Positions 52,535 through 61,540 of a DNA stretch of 64,000 nucleotides are shown here, piece by piece; position 1 is the first letter of the stretch, and each line of letters begins with the position of its first letter. The position numbers and the translations under genes are program-made. The notes beneath the pieces are model-generated. The model saw only the letters and a list, made by a program, of their open reading frames with translations, was not told the DNA's origin and did no database searches. Source of the DNA: Litoribacter populi (GTDB lineage: Bacteria; Bacteroidota; Bacteroidia; Cytophagales; Cyclobacteriaceae); assembly GCF_007483685.1 (NCBI RefSeq), contig NZ_VMKN01000001.1, positions 2,282,393 to 2,346,392 of the forward strand, in the 5' to 3' direction.

Positions 52535-53620
52535 TTTTATAACTTTATATAACTCAATTAATTCCTCTTCAATCTCTTCCCTTTCCCATTGATTTTTATC
52601 AAGTTTTTTCTTCAGATTCTTGATTTGATATCCGGGTTTAATTGTTAGAATCCGATAAAAGAAACTCGCAAAAATAAACCCTTGTCTCGCTTTCATTAGA
52701 ATTCCTCGGAGCTTGTATCCCCTAGCCAACTGAGTCAATCGGGCTACTTTTATAAGTCGAACAGAGCGTACAAAAGCAATGAAAGGTAAAAGGATAATGA
52801 CCACATCTATCCAATTGATTTTGACATATTCTAATCTTTCATTGGAAACTGAAATCATCAAGATAAACTCAAATGCAAAGGCCATCCAGATAAAGGCTTG
52901 TACCATATCGAGTACAAAAGATAAATCTGTGTTAAGGAATGCGGATACTTCATCGTAAAATTTCCATTCCACAACCAAGACAGGTAAAATTAACAATGCA
53001 ATAAATATCATGGGAATGGAAAACTTCCTTTTAAGAAGTTTAAGCAGTCCCTCATTGCTTTTGCTCCAACCAAAAAACGGAATCCAAACTAATTCTACTT
53101 TTTGAATATGCCTCGAAACCATCCGAAGTGGGGGGAAGGCAAGGGCAAATACCCGGAACACAAACTCACCACTGGCAATTTTTTGTTGGTGCTTTCGAGC
53201 CAGAAAAATAATAAGTCCAAAATCTACTAAGTAAATAAGCCAAACCAACCAATAAACTAATGCCGTTTTGGCTTGAAAGACTTCAACAAATAAGTTTTCC
53301 TCAGTATGGGATATAGAGTTTAGGATAGCAGCAATTAGCATCAGCATAAATAAGCTGATAAAGAAAAAGTATGGCGTCACTTTGGTGTCATAGACGGATA
53401 GTGGATTGTCCTTTGGACCAGGGATTCTTTTTTTGATTCTCAAATCCCTAGACAGGCCATTTTCTAATAATAGTGGAAATTCTTCTGAAAAGTGCTTTAA
53501 TGCAAAGACAGACCTATCCCTTTTTGTAATCGTTACCAGCTGATGGAGCAGATAGGGGTTATCAATATTATTTATTCTCTCGATTAATTCTTCTTTGACC
53601 TCTTGAATGGATTTAGCCAT
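52517..53620 (-). CDS. Membrane protein with voltage-sensor-like domain and no pore
   Basis: 367 aa. Soluble N-terminus (about 1-80), two hydrophobic segments (about 84-102, 120-141), further segments (about 201-217), and then a voltage-sensor pattern: S2 helix with Glu251 (AFAFEFILMISV), S3 with Asn269/Asp272 (KINWIDVVIILLPF), and S4 with basic residues at every third position (Arg285, Arg288, Lys291, Arg294). After S4 there is no S5-pore-S6 and no selectivity filter; a C-terminal Lys/Glu-rich coiled coil ends the protein (about 336-365). Database labels for such proteins are often 'potassium channel', which the missing pore does not support. Confidence 0.6.
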   Translation of the reverse strand: MAKSIQEVKEELIERINNIDNPYLLHQLVTITKRDRSVFALKHFSEEFPLLLENGLSRDLRIKKRIPGPKDNPLSVYDTKVTPYFFFISLFMLMLIAAILNSISHTEENLFVEVFQAKTALVYWLVWLIYLVDFGLIIFLARKHQQKIASGEFVFRVFALAFPPLRMVSRHIQKVELVWIPFFGWSKSNEGLLKLLKRKFSIPMIFIALLILPVLVVEWKFYDEVSAFLNTDLSFVLDMVQAFIWMAFAFEFILMISVSNERLEYVKINWIDVVIILLPFIAFVRSVRLIKVARLTQLARGYKLRGILMKARQGFIFASFFYRILTIKPGYQIKNLKKKLDKNQWEREEIEEELIELYKVIKEKRAS

Positions 53621-53694
53621 ATGCGCAAATATAAAAACTATTTGGTAAAGGCTTTGGTAGACTATAGGTTGTTGAAAAATTGAGTAATGAAATC

Positions 53695-53991
53695 TTATGA
53701 GAATGGATGGATATGATCTTGCTCTCTAGTAAGTATTAAATAATTGGGAAGAATGTTATACCGGATCCACTCCCTTCCTTTGCCAGATTTAAGCTCTTTC
53801 TCTCTTTTCATAGCAGAGGATTTAAACTTGTAAACCTCAACATGAATACAATACCAAGGCCTATACTTCTTGGTAAAACCCTTGGTCGATTTGAAATTGT
53901 GAAAATTAAATCTTGTGATGAGATCGGAGGAAAACCCGGTGTAAAGTTTTCCTGCGGAAAAGGAGTAAAGGACGTAGACGGAGTAATCCAT
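53695..53991 (-). CDS. GIY-YIG domain protein (UvrC-like nuclease fold)
   Basis: 98 aa with the GIY-YIG pattern in variant form: VYVLYS … KLYTGFSSDLITRFNFHN, and a downstream catalytic-region Glu/Asn (KREKELKSGKGREWIR). Stand-alone GIY-YIG proteins of this size are common in Bacteroidetes and of poorly known function. Divergently placed from the tRNA-containing gap. Cytoplasmic; nuclease activity is inferred from the fold. Confidence 0.8.
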   Translation of the reverse strand: MDYSVYVLYSFSAGKLYTGFSSDLITRFNFHNFKSTKGFTKKYRPWYCIHVEVYKFKSSAMKREKELKSGKGREWIRYNILPNYLILTREQDHIHPFS

Positions 53992-54042
53992 ATTGAGTAG
54001 GTTAAAAAGTTTATTTAAAAATAAGGAAATATTAATAAATAG

Positions 54043-54067
54043 AATAGGCTTCCAATGGAAGCCTATT
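54043..54067 (-). terminator. Terminator-like hairpin beside decayed tRNA copy
   Basis: An 11-bp perfect stem AATAGGCTTCC / GGAAGCCTATT with a 3-nt loop. It lies right after the decayed copy at 54071-54116, mirroring the arrangement at the intact tRNA. Confidence 0.7.
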
Positions 54068-54070
54068 GAG

Positions 54071-54116
54071 TAGCGAGGAGCAGAATGCCGCAGCGGATAT
54101 GAATCCTGCGCTCTAC
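54071..54116 (-). pseudogene. Decayed tRNA-Met copy (3' half)
   Basis: On the minus strand it matches the intact tRNA-Met over the anticodon region (AGAGCGCAGGATTCAT) and the acceptor end (TTCTGCTCCTCGCTA), but the 5' acceptor and most of the D-arm are missing and the variable/T-arm part is replaced by ATCCGCTGCGGC. It cannot fold as a tRNA. Confidence 0.8.
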
Positions 54117-54132
54117 TTCAAAGTTCGAAAAT

Positions 54133-54154
54133 AAAAAAAGCCTCCAGTTGGAGG
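54133..54154 (-). terminator. Terminator of tRNA-Met
   Basis: On the minus strand CCTCCA / TGGAGG (6 bp, 2-nt loop as drawn, extended by flanking A-T pairs) is followed by CTTTTTTT. It is 7 bases past the tRNA 3' end. Confidence 0.75.
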
Positions 54155-54161
54155 TTTTATG

Positions 54162-54235
54162 TAGCGAGGAGCAGAATCGAACTGCCGACCTCAGGGTTAT
54201 GAATCCTGCGCTCTAACCATCTGAGCTACCTCGCC
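54162..54235 (-). tRNA. tRNA-Met (anticodon CAT)
   Basis: A 74-nt cloverleaf: acceptor GGCGAGG / CCTCGCT (one G-U), D-arm AGCTCAGATGGTTAGAGC, anticodon stem-loop CAGGA-TTCATAA-CCCTG with anticodon CAT, and T-arm GGCAG-TTCGATT-CTGCT. CCA is not encoded. The general form is that of an elongator-type tRNA-Met (or tRNA-Ile2 precursor; not separable here). Only intact copy of three tandem versions; a terminator follows. Confidence 0.95.
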
Positions 54236-54263
54236 ATTTAATATTTTTATTTCAATTTATTCA

Positions 54264-54343
54264 GCTACTCGATACGTAAATCGAACTGCCGTCCGCCGCG
54301 GCGGATATAAATCCTGCGCTCTAACCATCTGAGCTACCTCGCC
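54264..54343 (-). pseudogene. Decayed tRNA-Met copy (5' half intact)
   Basis: The first about 35 bases (minus strand) equal the intact tRNA-Met, up to GCGCAGGATT. Then the anticodon loop reads TTATATCC, followed by a palindrome CCGCCGCGGCGG, and the 3' half (GGCAGTTCGATTTACG…) no longer pairs with the 5' acceptor. A nominal anticodon would be TAT, but the stems fail, so it is not a working tRNA. Confidence 0.8.
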
Positions 54344-54547
54344 GTTTTGTTAATTTTTTACTTAAAAGTAAATAAATTAATTATTTTTTAAGTAAATTAT
54401 GTTTCTATCGTTTAGAAACCTATTTTTAGGCCGCCTGAGAGTATTGCTGCTCTCAATTGGGACTGCAAATATGGAGGCTTTCCAATATAAATGCAAGTGC
54501 TAAAGCATAAAATTATTAGATTTTTATTCAATGATTAATCAACTGAT

Positions 54548-54943
54548 ATGGTAAAATATAAGTTTGTTTCTGACTATCAGGTGAATACTTCCAAAAAGGT
54601 AATTTTCCCTTATTTAAGCTCTGCCAGTGGACTTAATCAATGGTTTGCAGATAATGTCACGATCAATGAGGATAAGAGTTATATTTTCACCTATGATGGT
54701 GAGGAACATTACGCCAAAATGGTCGGTCTACGTTCCAACCACAGTGTAAAATTTGAATTTTTTGATCCCGCAATGCCTGATGAAACTGACAAGAGTTATT
54801 TGGAGTTCCGGCTTGATGAAAATGAACTCACGCAGACACTTTTTCTTAGAGTAGTAGATTATAGCAACGGCTATGATGAAGATGAGCAGGAGTCTATATG
54901 GGAAAGTCTAATCCACAATCTAAAAGAGATCATTGGAGGATAA
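54548..54943 (+). CDS. START-like domain protein (SRPBCC superfamily)
   Basis: 131 aa with the helix-grip pattern of AHSA1/START-like proteins: 'FPYLSSASGLNQWFADNV' near the start (SRPBCC first helix with the conserved Trp) and a long C-terminal helix (ESIWESLIHNLKEIIGG). Binds an unknown hydrophobic ligand or acts as a co-chaperone. It lies 81 bases upstream of the LptF-like permease on the same strand, so co-transcription is possible. Cytoplasmic. Confidence 0.8.
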   Translation: MVKYKFVSDYQVNTSKKVIFPYLSSASGLNQWFADNVTINEDKSYIFTYDGEEHYAKMVGLRSNHSVKFEFFDPAMPDETDKSYLEFRLDENELTQTLFLRVVDYSNGYDEDEQESIWESLIHNLKEIIGG

Positions 54944-55024
54944 TTTAACATCAATTATCTTTTTTGCCATAATATTATGACCTTTGCAGCGTCATAAATC
55001 AGGAAAGGAGCGCTCAAGCACTTC

Positions 55025-56857
55025 ATGAAAAAATTAGATAAATTAATACTTGGGTCATTTATTGGCCCTTTTCTCCTTACTTTCATAGTAGTAGACTTTA
55101 TCCTGCTTACTGTTAATATGCTCAAGTATTTTGATGAGATATTCGGTAAAGGGTTAAGTTTTGGTATCTACATGGAACTGATCAGCTATTTTGTGATCAG
55201 TATAAGTCCTATGGCCCTCCCTCTGGCCGTTTTGCTTTCTGCTTTAATGACATTTGGGAATTTAGGGGAGCATTTTGAACTCACTGCCATCAAAAGCAGC
55301 GGCATATCCCTTCTGCGGGCCTTATTGCCAATTGGAATTTTTGTGGTGTTCCTTACTTTCCTCGCCTATCTATCAAACAACTACTTGGTCCCAAAGGTCA
55401 ACCTAAAAACCTTTAGTCTTTTATATGATATACGGATGAAATCTCCTGCTCTGGACATTCAGGAAGGGGTGTTTTATAATGGTATTCCTAATTACAGCAT
55501 TAAAGTTAACAGGAAGCTTGATGATGTTACTTTGCAGGATATTATCATTTATGACCACTCTGCCGGACAAGGTAATACAAGCGTAACTTTGGCGGATTCC
55601 GGAAGAATGGAGCCATTTTTCAATGACCGGTACATGAAATTGACACTTTTCAGGGGTAATAGTTACCAAGAAAGTGGTAATCAACGTAGCATCAAGGAAA
55701 AACCAGTGGATTTCAGCAGGACAAGCTTCAACCAAAACGAGATGATTTTTAGTTTGGATGCCTTTAATCTTAACAGGACTACGGATGATCAATGGTCTAA
55801 CAATCGTAGTATCAAAAACATAAGAGAAATTCGTTTTGACCTCGATTCCATGGACAGAGACTTAAACTCTTTTCAATATTACAATTACATTAACACCGAG
55901 TCAAATTATTCCTATTTCACCAAGAATAGAAAAATATCGGCTCCTAGGGATATTCTAACCAAGAAAGAACGAGCAGATTCCATCCGAAATGAACGATGGA
56001 AACAAAAACTCATAGAAGAAGCACAGCAAGTGGACAGCGTAGCGCTTGCCAAAGGAGACTCTACGTCCCTGGAAGAAGTTGATCTTAATATCCCTATTGA
56101 CCATGTAGAGCTGTTTTATCAAGAACAGGAATTTGATGAATTTGAGGATGAAGAGGAATATATGGAAGGCATCCCTGACTCATTGGCGGCAGCAGATACT
56201 TTAAGAGCTATTAGGGAGGGCCAAACATCCGTGGGAGAGGTATATGCGGACACTTTAAATACAGATACCATTCCTGCTGAAATTGGAGAGGAGGATGTCC
56301 CAGCCCCAGCAGTTACTCAGCCTGAATGGATGGATTTTCCGAAAACGAAAATAGCGGACCTGGATTCCTTGTTCGAAAATTCTCACACCAATGTGAGAGG
56401 GGCTTCCATTGCTCTCAATTCGGCCAGGACGATGAAAAACCAGTTCAATATCCAAAAAACCAAGATCGACAACCTGGAGAGAGAATTCAGAAGGTTTGAA
56501 ATCGCTTGGTATCAAAAATATACCCAGGCCTTTGCATGCATCGTGATGTTTATGATCGGAGCGCCACTTGGGGCTATTATAAAGAAGGGAGGCCTTGGTA
56601 TGCCGGTTCTTTTTTCCATCATTTTCTTCATTATCTTTTATATGTTGACTATAACGGGGGAAAAATGGGCTAAAGAAGGAATAGTCGATCCAATGTTAGG
56701 AACTTGGTTTGCAAATCTTTGTCTGATTCCAGTTGGATTCTTCTTTTTAAAGCAAGCAAGAAAAGATGCACGTCTATTTGAAGCAGAAATGTACCAAAAG
56801 GTATTTTCTAATATAAAAGGGCTCTGGGGCCGGATCAGGCTCAAAAGTTCAAAATAG
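55025..56857 (+). CDS. LptF/LptG (YjgP/YjgQ) family lipopolysaccharide export permease
   Basis: 610 aa. Three transmembrane helices at the N-terminus (about 10-30, 55-80, 97-120; 'SPMALPLAVLLSALMTFGNL' is characteristic) and three near the C-terminus (about 500-590), with the periplasmic beta-jellyroll between. Normal members are about 360-400 aa; here a long acidic, Asp/Glu- and Ser-rich stretch (about residues 300-470) enlarges the periplasmic part. The permease couples the LptB ATPase to LPS extraction from the inner membrane. Whether it is LptF or LptG is not decidable from this window. Confidence 0.87.
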   Translation: MKKLDKLILGSFIGPFLLTFIVVDFILLTVNMLKYFDEIFGKGLSFGIYMELISYFVISISPMALPLAVLLSALMTFGNLGEHFELTAIKSSGISLLRALLPIGIFVVFLTFLAYLSNNYLVPKVNLKTFSLLYDIRMKSPALDIQEGVFYNGIPNYSIKVNRKLDDVTLQDIIIYDHSAGQGNTSVTLADSGRMEPFFNDRYMKLTLFRGNSYQESGNQRSIKEKPVDFSRTSFNQNEMIFSLDAFNLNRTTDDQWSNNRSIKNIREIRFDLDSMDRDLNSFQYYNYINTESNYSYFTKNRKISAPRDILTKKERADSIRNERWKQKLIEEAQQVDSVALAKGDSTSLEEVDLNIPIDHVELFYQEQEFDEFEDEEEYMEGIPDSLAAADTLRAIREGQTSVGEVYADTLNTDTIPAEIGEEDVPAPAVTQPEWMDFPKTKIADLDSLFENSHTNVRGASIALNSARTMKNQFNIQKTKIDNLEREFRRFEIAWYQKYTQAFACIVMFMIGAPLGAIIKKGGLGMPVLFSIIFFIIFYMLTITGEKWAKEGIVDPMLGTWFANLCLIPVGFFFLKQARKDARLFEAEMYQKVFSNIKGLWGRIRLKSSK

Positions 56858-56883
56858 GCTTTTATTATTAAAAATAAAACCGC

Positions 56884-56891
56884 TATCTTTG
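56884..56891 (+). promoter_or_regulatory. Probable -7 box of rpsO promoter
   Basis: TATCTTTG matches the Bacteroidetes -7 consensus TAnnTTTG, 40 bases before the rpsO start. The -33 element is not clear (T-rich about 56860). Position and consensus support it; no start site has been measured. Confidence 0.6.
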
Positions 56892-56930
56892 TAGCTGATT
56901 TAAAAAATATCATTATCTAATTAACTAAGC

Positions 56931-57206
56931 ATGTATTTAACATCAGAGAAAAAAACAGAGTTGTTTCAAAATCATGGTAGGTTAAAATCTGATAAAGACA
57001 CTGGTTCTCCAGAGTCTCAGATCGCTTTATTTACTTTCAGAATTAAGCACTTAACTGACCATCTAAAAACCAATAAAAAAGACCACTCTTCTAGACTTGG
57101 CCTTTTGAAATTGGTAGGTAAACGCAGAAGTCTTTTGAATTATCTTTACAAAAACGATATCGAAAGATACAGAGCTGTACTTGCCGACTTAGGATTACGT
57201 AAATAA
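56931..57206 (+). CDS. rpsO: 30S ribosomal protein S15
   Basis: 91 aa of standard length. Characteristic S15 segments: [49 protein letters not shown] and the C-terminal [13 protein letters not shown]. Binds 16S rRNA helix 22 early in small-subunit assembly. Precedes pnp, a very widely conserved order, but a terminator stands between them, so pnp may rely partly on its own promoter or read-through. Confidence 0.98.
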   Translation: MYLTSEKKTELFQNHGRLKSDKDTGSPESQIALFTFRIKHLTDHLKTNKKDHSSRLGLLKLVGKRRSLLNYLYKNDIERYRAVLADLGLRK

Positions 57207-57216
57207 AAACTTGACT

Positions 57217-57250
57217 GTAAGGTTCTTCCTAGGGAGAACCTTACTTTTTT
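57217..57250 (+). terminator. Rho-independent terminator after rpsO
   Basis: GTAAGGTTCT / AGAACCTTAC (10-bp stem, 8-nt loop) followed by TTTTTT. Confidence 0.9.
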
Positions 57251-57319
57251 GATTCTATTACCCCCCAGCTATTAAACCTTACTTTTAAAACTATCTTAAG
57301 TTATTCTTAACACAATCGT

Positions 57320-59461
57320 ATGTTACCAAACGTCATTTCAAAGTCCATCAAATTAGAGGACGGGAGAGAAATTATTATTGAAACAGGTGCCTTAGCCAAA
57401 CAAGCCGACGGGGCTGTAGTGGTAAGGATGGGTAATGCCATGCTATTAGCCACTGTTGTTTCTAAAAAAGAAGCTGCCGAAGGTGTGGATTTCCTGCCGA
57501 TGTCAGTTGATTATCAAGAAAAATTTGCTGCTTCAGGCAAAATCCCAGGAGGATTTCTTAAAAGAGAAGGAAGACTTTCCGATTATGAAATTCTTATCAG
57601 CCGTATTGTAGATAGAGCTATTCGTCCAATTTTCCCGGATGACTACCATGCTGACACCCAGATTGCAATCACTTTGATGTCAGGTGATGCAGATGTACTT
57701 CCGGATGCCCTTGCAGGCTTGGCTGCATCAGCTGCCTTGGCTGTTTCTGACATTCCTTTCAACGGGCCTATTTCCGAAGTTAGAGTTGCCAAAATCGATG
57801 GCAATCTAATAATTAACCCTACTCCAACCCAATTGCAGTCAGCTTCTATGGAGTTGATCGTGGCCGGTTCTATGGAGTATATCCTTATGGTAGAAGGTGA
57901 AGGAGACGAAATTTCAGAAGATGAAATGGTTGAAGCCCTTCAGTTTGCGCATGAGGAAATCAAAAGACACTGTCAGGTCCAAAAAGAACTAGAAGCGGCA
58001 GTTGGCAAAGAAACTAAGAGAGAATACTCTCACGAAAAAGAAGATAAAGCTCTTTTTGAAAAAATGAGATCTGAGCTTTATGATAAAATCTACGAAGTGG
58101 TAGCTAGACAGCTGGCCAACAAATCCCAGAGAGGGGAGTTGGTAAAAGCCATCAAAACTGAATTCGTAGAAGCATTAGGGGACGAGCATGAATATGAAGC
58201 AAGCCTAATCGGCCCTTACTTCAGCAAGATCCATAAGGAAGCAGCTCGTAACCTGACTTTGAATGAAAAGAAAAGACTTGACGGAAGAAAAACGGATGAA
58301 ATCCGTCCAATCTGGTCGGTAGTAGACTACTTGCCATCTGCTCACGGATCAGCTGTATTTACCAGAGGTGAAACACAATCTGTAACCACCTGTACCTTGG
58401 GTACCAAGATGGATGAGCAAATGGTGGATGGTGCTACTATTTCCGGATACAACAAATTCTTCCTTCACTATAATTTCCCAGGTTTCTCTACAGGTGAAGT
58501 TAAGATCAACAGAGGTCCGGGAAGAAGAGAAGTTGGTCATGGTAACCTTGCCATGAGAGCTTTGAAAAAAGTATTGCCATCTGAAGCTGAAAACCCTTAC
58601 ACCATCAGAATCGTGTCTGATATTTTGGAATCAAACGGTTCATCATCAATGGCCACCGTTTGTGCAGGTTCATTGGCTTTGATGGATGCTGGTATTAAAA
58701 TTAAGGCTCCAGTAACTGGTATTGCAATGGGTATGATCTCCGATGCAAAAACTGGGAAATACAGCATTCTTTCTGATATTCTCGGTGACGAAGATCATCT
58801 TGGAGACATGGACTTCAAGGTAACCGGAACTGAAAAAGGAATCACTGCTTGTCAGATGGACCTTAAGGTGGAAGGACTTGATTACAACGTGCTGAAGGAA
58901 GCTTTGTACCAAGCGAAAGAAGGTAGATTGCATATCCTTAGAGAAATCAACAAAACTCTAGCCGCTCCGAAAGAAGAACTTAAGCCTCATACTCCAAGAT
59001 CATTCAACATGATGATTCCTAAGGAATTGATCGGTGCTGTGATCGGGCCAGGTGGAAAAGTGATCCAGGAAATCCAGAAGGATACTGGTGCTACCATCAT
59101 TATTGAGGAAGTGGACAATGCAGGTAAGATCAATGTATTCTCAAACAATGAGGATTCAATGAACGCTGCAATCAGCCGAATCAAAGGAATTGTCGCTCAG
59201 CCAGAAATAGGGGAGACATATACCGGCAAGGTGAAAAATATAATGCCATTTGGTGCGTTTGTAGAATTCATGCCAGGCAAAGACGGTCTGTTGCATATTT
59301 CTGAAATCAAATGGGAAAGACTGGAAAATATGGAAGGCGTGCTTGAGCCAGGTGAAGAAATCATGGTCAAATTGATTGACGTAGATAAGAAAACCGGCAA
59401 ATTCAAGCTCTCCAGAAAGGTCCTATTACCTAAACCAGAGAAGCAGGAGAAGAAAGATTAA
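57320..59461 (+). CDS. pnp: Polyribonucleotide nucleotidyltransferase (PNPase)
   Basis: 713 aa. Two RNase PH-like domains (about 1-215 and 325-545) with an alpha-helical linker, then a KH domain (about 555-615, '[16 protein letters not shown]') and an S1 domain (about 625-695, '[28 protein letters not shown]'). Degrades RNA 3'-5' phosphorolytically, often within a degradosome. Length and domain order are normal. Confidence 0.98.
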   Translation: MLPNVISKSIKLEDGREIIIETGALAKQADGAVVVRMGNAMLLATVVSKKEAAEGVDFLPMSVDYQEKFAASGKIPGGFLKREGRLSDYEILISRIVDRAIRPIFPDDYHADTQIAITLMSGDADVLPDALAGLAASAALAVSDIPFNGPISEVRVAKIDGNLIINPTPTQLQSASMELIVAGSMEYILMVEGEGDEISEDEMVEALQFAHEEIKRHCQVQKELEAAVGKETKREYSHEKEDKALFEKMRSELYDKIYEVVARQLANKSQRGELVKAIKTEFVEALGDEHEYEASLIGPYFSKIHKEAARNLTLNEKKRLDGRKTDEIRPIWSVVDYLPSAHGSAVFTRGETQSVTTCTLGTKMDEQMVDGATISGYNKFFLHYNFPGFSTGEVKINRGPGRREVGHGNLAMRALKKVLPSEAENPYTIRIVSDILESNGSSSMATVCAGSLALMDAGIKIKAPVTGIAMGMISDAKTGKYSILSDILGDEDHLGDMDFKVTGTEKGITACQMDLKVEGLDYNVLKEALYQAKEGRLHILREINKTLAAPKEELKPHTPRSFNMMIPKELIGAVIGPGGKVIQEIQKDTGATIIIEEVDNAGKINVFSNNEDSMNAAISRIKGIVAQPEIGETYTGKVKNIMPFGAFVEFMPGKDGLLHISEIKWERLENMEGVLEPGEEIMVKLIDVDKKTGKFKLSRKVLLPKPEKQEKKD

Positions 59462-59548
59462 AATAATCTTAAACCATTTTTGTATTTTGAACTTATTTTC
59501 AATATACATCTGTTATATCACCAGTCTTTACAAAACAAAAGAAATTGA

Positions 59549-60412
59549 ATGAGGCAGCTTAAAATTAGCAAACAGATTACTAACAGAGAGAGTCAGTCTC
59601 TTGATAAATATTTACAAGAAATAGGTAAGGTTGACCTTTTGACAGCCGATGAAGAGGTGATTCTGGCTAAAAGAATCCGTGAAGGTGACCAACTTGCTCT
59701 TGAAAAATTGACAAAAGCCAACTTAAGGTTTGTCGTTTCTGTAGCTAAGCAATATCAAAATCAAGGTTTGTCTCTTGGGGATCTTATCAATGAAGGTAAC
59801 CTGGGCTTGATCAAAGCTGCCCAAAGATTTGACGAAACTAGAGGTTTTAAATTCATCTCCTACGCCGTTTGGTGGATCAGGCAATCAATTCTGCAGGCTT
59901 TGGCCGAGCAGTCTAGAATTGTAAGATTACCATTGAACAGAGTAGGCTCTTTGAACAAGATCAGCAAAACTTTCTCAGAACTTGAGCAGAAGTTTGAAAG
60001 AGAGCCATCTCCTGAGGAACTTGCCGAAGTGCTAGAGGTTACTGCCGGAGAAGTAGTGGATACCATGAAAATTTCAGGTAGACATGTATCAATGGATGCT
60101 CCGTTTGTTCAAGGTGAGGAAAATAGCCTTTTGGATGTTTTGGAGAATGATGGAGAGGAAAAGCCTGATGATGGGCTGATGAATGACTCTCTTCGCAAAG
60201 AAGTTCAAAGAGCATTATCTACCTTGACCCAGAGAGAAGCTGATGTGATTACGCTTTACTTTGGATTGAACGGTGAACATGCCATGACTCTTGAGGAGAT
60301 TGGTGAAAAATTCAACCTTACCCGTGAAAGAGTAAGACAGATCAAAGAAAAGGCAATCAGAAGATTACGCCATACCAGCCGAAGCAAGACTTTGAAGCCT
60401 TACCTCGGTTAA
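59549..60412 (+). CDS. rpoD: Primary RNA polymerase sigma factor (sigma-70 family)
   Basis: 287 aa, the short form of primary sigma typical of Bacteroidetes. Shows region 1.2 ([15 protein letters not shown]), region 2 ([31 protein letters not shown] … [13 protein letters not shown]), region 3 and region 4 with HTH ([27 protein letters not shown]). Lacks the large region 1.1/NCR of proteobacterial RpoD. Followed by a strong terminator; sole transcription of its own unit is likely. Confidence 0.95.
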   Translation: MRQLKISKQITNRESQSLDKYLQEIGKVDLLTADEEVILAKRIREGDQLALEKLTKANLRFVVSVAKQYQNQGLSLGDLINEGNLGLIKAAQRFDETRGFKFISYAVWWIRQSILQALAEQSRIVRLPLNRVGSLNKISKTFSELEQKFEREPSPEELAEVLEVTAGEVVDTMKISGRHVSMDAPFVQGEENSLLDVLENDGEEKPDDGLMNDSLRKEVQRALSTLTQREADVITLYFGLNGEHAMTLEEIGEKFNLTRERVRQIKEKAIRRLRHTSRSKTLKPYLG

Positions 60413-60440
60413 TACAATTTCATATTGGAAAACAACGTGA

Positions 60441-60467
60441 AAAGGGGATTTCTATCCCCTTTTTTTA
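60441..60467 (+). terminator. Rho-independent terminator after rpoD
   Basis: AAAGGGGAT / ATCCCCTTT (9 bp, 4-nt loop) followed by a T run. Confidence 0.9.
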
Positions 60468-60587
60468 TTGTTTAAAACGTAAAAAGCCTATCAGGTTTTT
60501 CGCTTTTATTAGCTATTTTTAACAAGAATAACCTTTGTTAAAAGAGATAAATTGTTAAAATTTGCCAACCTTAAATTTTATGAATCC

Positions 60588-61532
60588 ATGAGCCAAGATA
60601 TAGAAAGTATAAAAGTTTTGATTATTGGGTCAGGTCCTGCGGGTTACACGGCTGCAATCTACGCTGCACGTGCTGGTCTAAAGCCTATTTTATATACTGG
60701 AGGCCAACCTGGTGGACAGTTGACCATTACTACAGATGTAGAGAATTATCCTGGATACCCAGAAGGGGTGATGGGCCCTCAAATGATGGAGGACTTCAGA
60801 AGACAAGCCGAAAGATTTGGGACAGATGTGAGATACGGATTGGTTACCCAAGTTGATTTTTCCCAAAGGCCGCATAAGGTAATTGTTGATGATCAAAAAG
60901 AAATTCATGCTGATACCGTTTTGATTTCCACGGGAGCTTCTGCAAAATGGCTTGGCTTGGAAAGTGAGACACGCCTAAATGGAAGAGGAGTTTCTGCCTG
61001 TGCAGTTTGTGACGGTTTCTTCTTTAGAGGGCAAGATGTCGCAATTGTAGGCGCGGGAGATACTGCCTGCGAGGAGGCAAGTTATCTAGCCAATATCTGC
61101 AACAAGGTCTATATGATTGTGAGAAGAGATGAGATGAGAGCTTCCCAAATCATGCAGAAACGGGTAATGAATAACCCCAAGATCGAGGTCCTTTGGAACT
61201 CTGAAACTGAAGAGATATTGGGAGAAGACGAAGTTACGGGAGTTAGATTATACAACAATCAAACAGGAGAAAAGAAAGAGCTACAAGTAAGTGGCTTCTT
61301 CGTTGCAATCGGTCACCAGCCCAATACAGATATATTTAAATCGTACATTGATATGGACGAGTCTGGATATATCATCACTCAACCAGGAAGTACTAAAACC
61401 AATGTAGAAGGAGTATTTGCTTGTGGAGATGCTCAAGACCATATTTATCGTCAAGCAGTTACTGCTGCCGGAACTGGCTGCATGGCCGCCTTGGATGCAG
61501 AACGGTATATGGCTGAAAAAGAGCTTGCTTAG
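60588..61532 (+). CDS. trxB: Thioredoxin-disulfide reductase
   Basis: About 314 aa from MSQDIESIKV; the frame opens with a TTG at 60552, which I do not favour. FAD motif GSGPAGYTAAIYAARAGL, active-site CAVC (CXXC within ACAVCDGFF), NADPH motif GAGDTACEEASYLA, and the C-terminal FAD motif GVFACGDAQD are all present. Reduces thioredoxin with NADPH. Cytoplasmic. The M23 peptidase gene follows 8 bases later. Confidence 0.96.
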   Translation: MSQDIESIKVLIIGSGPAGYTAAIYAARAGLKPILYTGGQPGGQLTITTDVENYPGYPEGVMGPQMMEDFRRQAERFGTDVRYGLVTQVDFSQRPHKVIVDDQKEIHADTVLISTGASAKWLGLESETRLNGRGVSACAVCDGFFFRGQDVAIVGAGDTACEEASYLANICNKVYMIVRRDEMRASQIMQKRVMNNPKIEVLWNSETEEILGEDEVTGVRLYNNQTGEKKELQVSGFFVAIGHQPNTDIFKSYIDMDESGYIITQPGSTKTNVEGVFACGDAQDHIYRQAVTAAGTGCMAALDAERYMAEKELA

Positions 61533-61540
61533 GTAACCGA

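Noticed and set aside
54264-54343. Functional tRNA-Ile (TAT)
   Set aside because: Nominal anticodon TAT, but acceptor and T stems do not pair.
54960-54986. Promoter before the LptF-like gene (TTTTTTG … GACCTTTG)
   Set aside because: The -7 part mismatches TA, and spacing to the -33-like part is too short for the Bacteroidetes consensus.
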